From Brevundimonas sp. (GTDB lineage: Bacteria; Pseudomonadota; Alphaproteobacteria; Caulobacterales; Caulobacteraceae): a stretch of 64,000 nt of DNA. This document shows positions 63,402-64,000 of the stretch, in pieces (within the stretch, counting starts at the first letter, position 1; each line of letters begins with the position of its first letter). The position numbers were made by a program, and so were the translations under genes. The stretch lies in the NCBI RefSeq assembly GCF_003248455.1, contig NZ_QFNM01000015.1, forward strand, positions 16,200-80,199, written 5' to 3'. Below the pieces are notes generated by a model. The model was not told the origin of the DNA, made no database searches, and saw nothing but the letters and a program-made list of their open reading frames with translations.

Positions 63402-63601
63402 CGTTCGTTTCCTTTCCCTATGATCCCGGAAAAATCCGGGGAGGGCGTCAGACTCTGTCGGCCTGATCGTCACCTCAGAGCCGACCATGACTCCAATAGC
63501 CCCTGATGGCGAGGGGTTATTTGATCTGGCGCAACATGGTGATGTCATGTGCGCGCCCGCCAGCGAGTGACTTTCGGCGCGGGGCGGGGTAGTCGCGCGC
63601 C

Positions 63602-64000
63602 ATGTCCACCCTGACTCTGCCCGAAGAAGCGGCGCGCCGCAGAACCTTCGCCATCATCGCCCACCCCGATGCGGGCAAGACGACCCTGACCGAGCATATC
63701 CTCTTGGCCGGCGGCGCCATCCGCGCGGCCGGCGCGGTGCGGGCGCGCGGCGAGAACCGGCGCACCCGTTCGGACTGGATGAAGATCGAGAAGGAGCGCG
63801 GGATTTCCGTCAGCGCCTCGGTCATGACGTTCGAGCACGACGGCAAGATGTTCAACCTGCTCGACACGCCTGGGCACGAGGACTTCTCGGAAGACACCTA
63901 TCGCACCCTGACCGCCGCCGACTGCGCCATCATGGTGCTGGACGCCGCCAAGGGGATCGAGCCGCAGACGCTGAAGCTGTTCGAGGTCTGCCGCCTGCGC
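63602..64000 (+). CDS. prfC: peptide chain release factor 3 (partial)
   Basis: Class II release factor GTPase that removes RF1/RF2 from the ribosome after termination. Only the first 133 codons are present because the window ends. They hold the GTPase motifs G1 (AHPDAGKTT near residues 20-28), G2 ([20 protein letters not shown] near 61-80) and G3 ([14 protein letters not shown] near 89). RF3 is told from EF-G by the HPDAGKTT and SEDTYR sequences. The divergent 52-aa gene is 200 bp upstream. Confidence 0.95.
   Translation, partial: MSTLTLPEEAARRRTFAIIAHPDAGKTTLTEHILLAGGAIRAAGAVRARGENRRTRSDWMKIEKERGISVSASVMTFEHDGKMFNLLDTPGHEDFSEDTYRTLTAADCAIMVLDAAKGIEPQTLKLFEVCRLR

Overview
This window is chromosomal DNA of a very GC-rich alphaproteobacterium. 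A PodJ-like polarity protein, CobT-type aerobic cobaltochelatase, FtsEX, MipA/OmpV and the order trpF-trpB-trpA-accD-folC point to Caulobacterales, most likely Brevundimonas or a close relative. That assignment is inference from gene content; no rRNA gene is present. Genes are packed tightly, with many 4-base ATGA/GTGA overlaps.

Left part (1-11 kb): the start of kdsD (Kdo synthesis), a trehalose operon (otsB, a GH15 hydrolase, otsA), a lipoprotein with an esterase-like phytase domain coupled to cobT, a DUF418 membrane protein, a 3-hydroxyacyl-CoA dehydrogenase with a membrane partner, YggT and tRNA-Ala(CGC).

Accessory element (11.1-17.5 kb): a lower-GC insertion in the 3' end of tRNA-Ala, bounded by a 23-bp direct repeat. 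It carries a stand-alone proteasome/HslV-like Ntn hydrolase with the T1-D17-K33 pattern, an unknown 360-aa protein, a phage tail-chaperone-like gene, a fusion of a tape-measure start to a truncated SRAP (HMCES/YedK) protein, an Ivy-like lysozyme-inhibitor domain, two divergent XRE regulators around a palindrome, and a small unknown gene. No integrase is present. The right repeat keeps a 10-bp inverted repeat around a 7-bp spacer, as in a tyrosine-recombinase core site. This is the most unusual region of the window.

Middle (17.5-44 kb): an SDR protein, a 2-hydroxyacid dehydrogenase, a CobW-family metallochaperone with a His-rich loop, a MipA/OmpV porin-like protein, the coupled chain ftsE-ftsX-ydcF-plsC, a DUF3426 zinc-finger protein, a phosphoribosyltransferase, rplU-rpmA, threonine ammonia-lyase, an FKBP lipoprotein, queG, a DUF2239/GIY-YIG divergent pair with repeated operator-like boxes, GST, a cation-diffusion transporter, uppP, an RsmC-like methyltransferase, an RsuA-like pseudouridine synthase, and the tryptophan/accD/folC operon. 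A secreted-protein gene is wedged between trpB and trpA.

Right part (44-64 kb): thioredoxin with a short deletion, an HNH nuclease, a TRIC/UPF0126 channel, an AlkA-type glycosylase, a parDE toxin-antitoxin pair, gluQRS, a TIGR02186/TauE pair, podJ, kdsB, a membrane cytochrome c, a RutE-type nitroreductase, ybaB-recR, rmuC, a membrane protein/XRE pair behind an operator-like palindrome, a TraB/GumN protein, malate synthase G, two small genes and the start of prfC. Envelope synthesis (kdsD, kdsB, uppP, ftsEX, plsC, podJ) and tRNA queuosine metabolism (queG, gluQRS) recur as themes.
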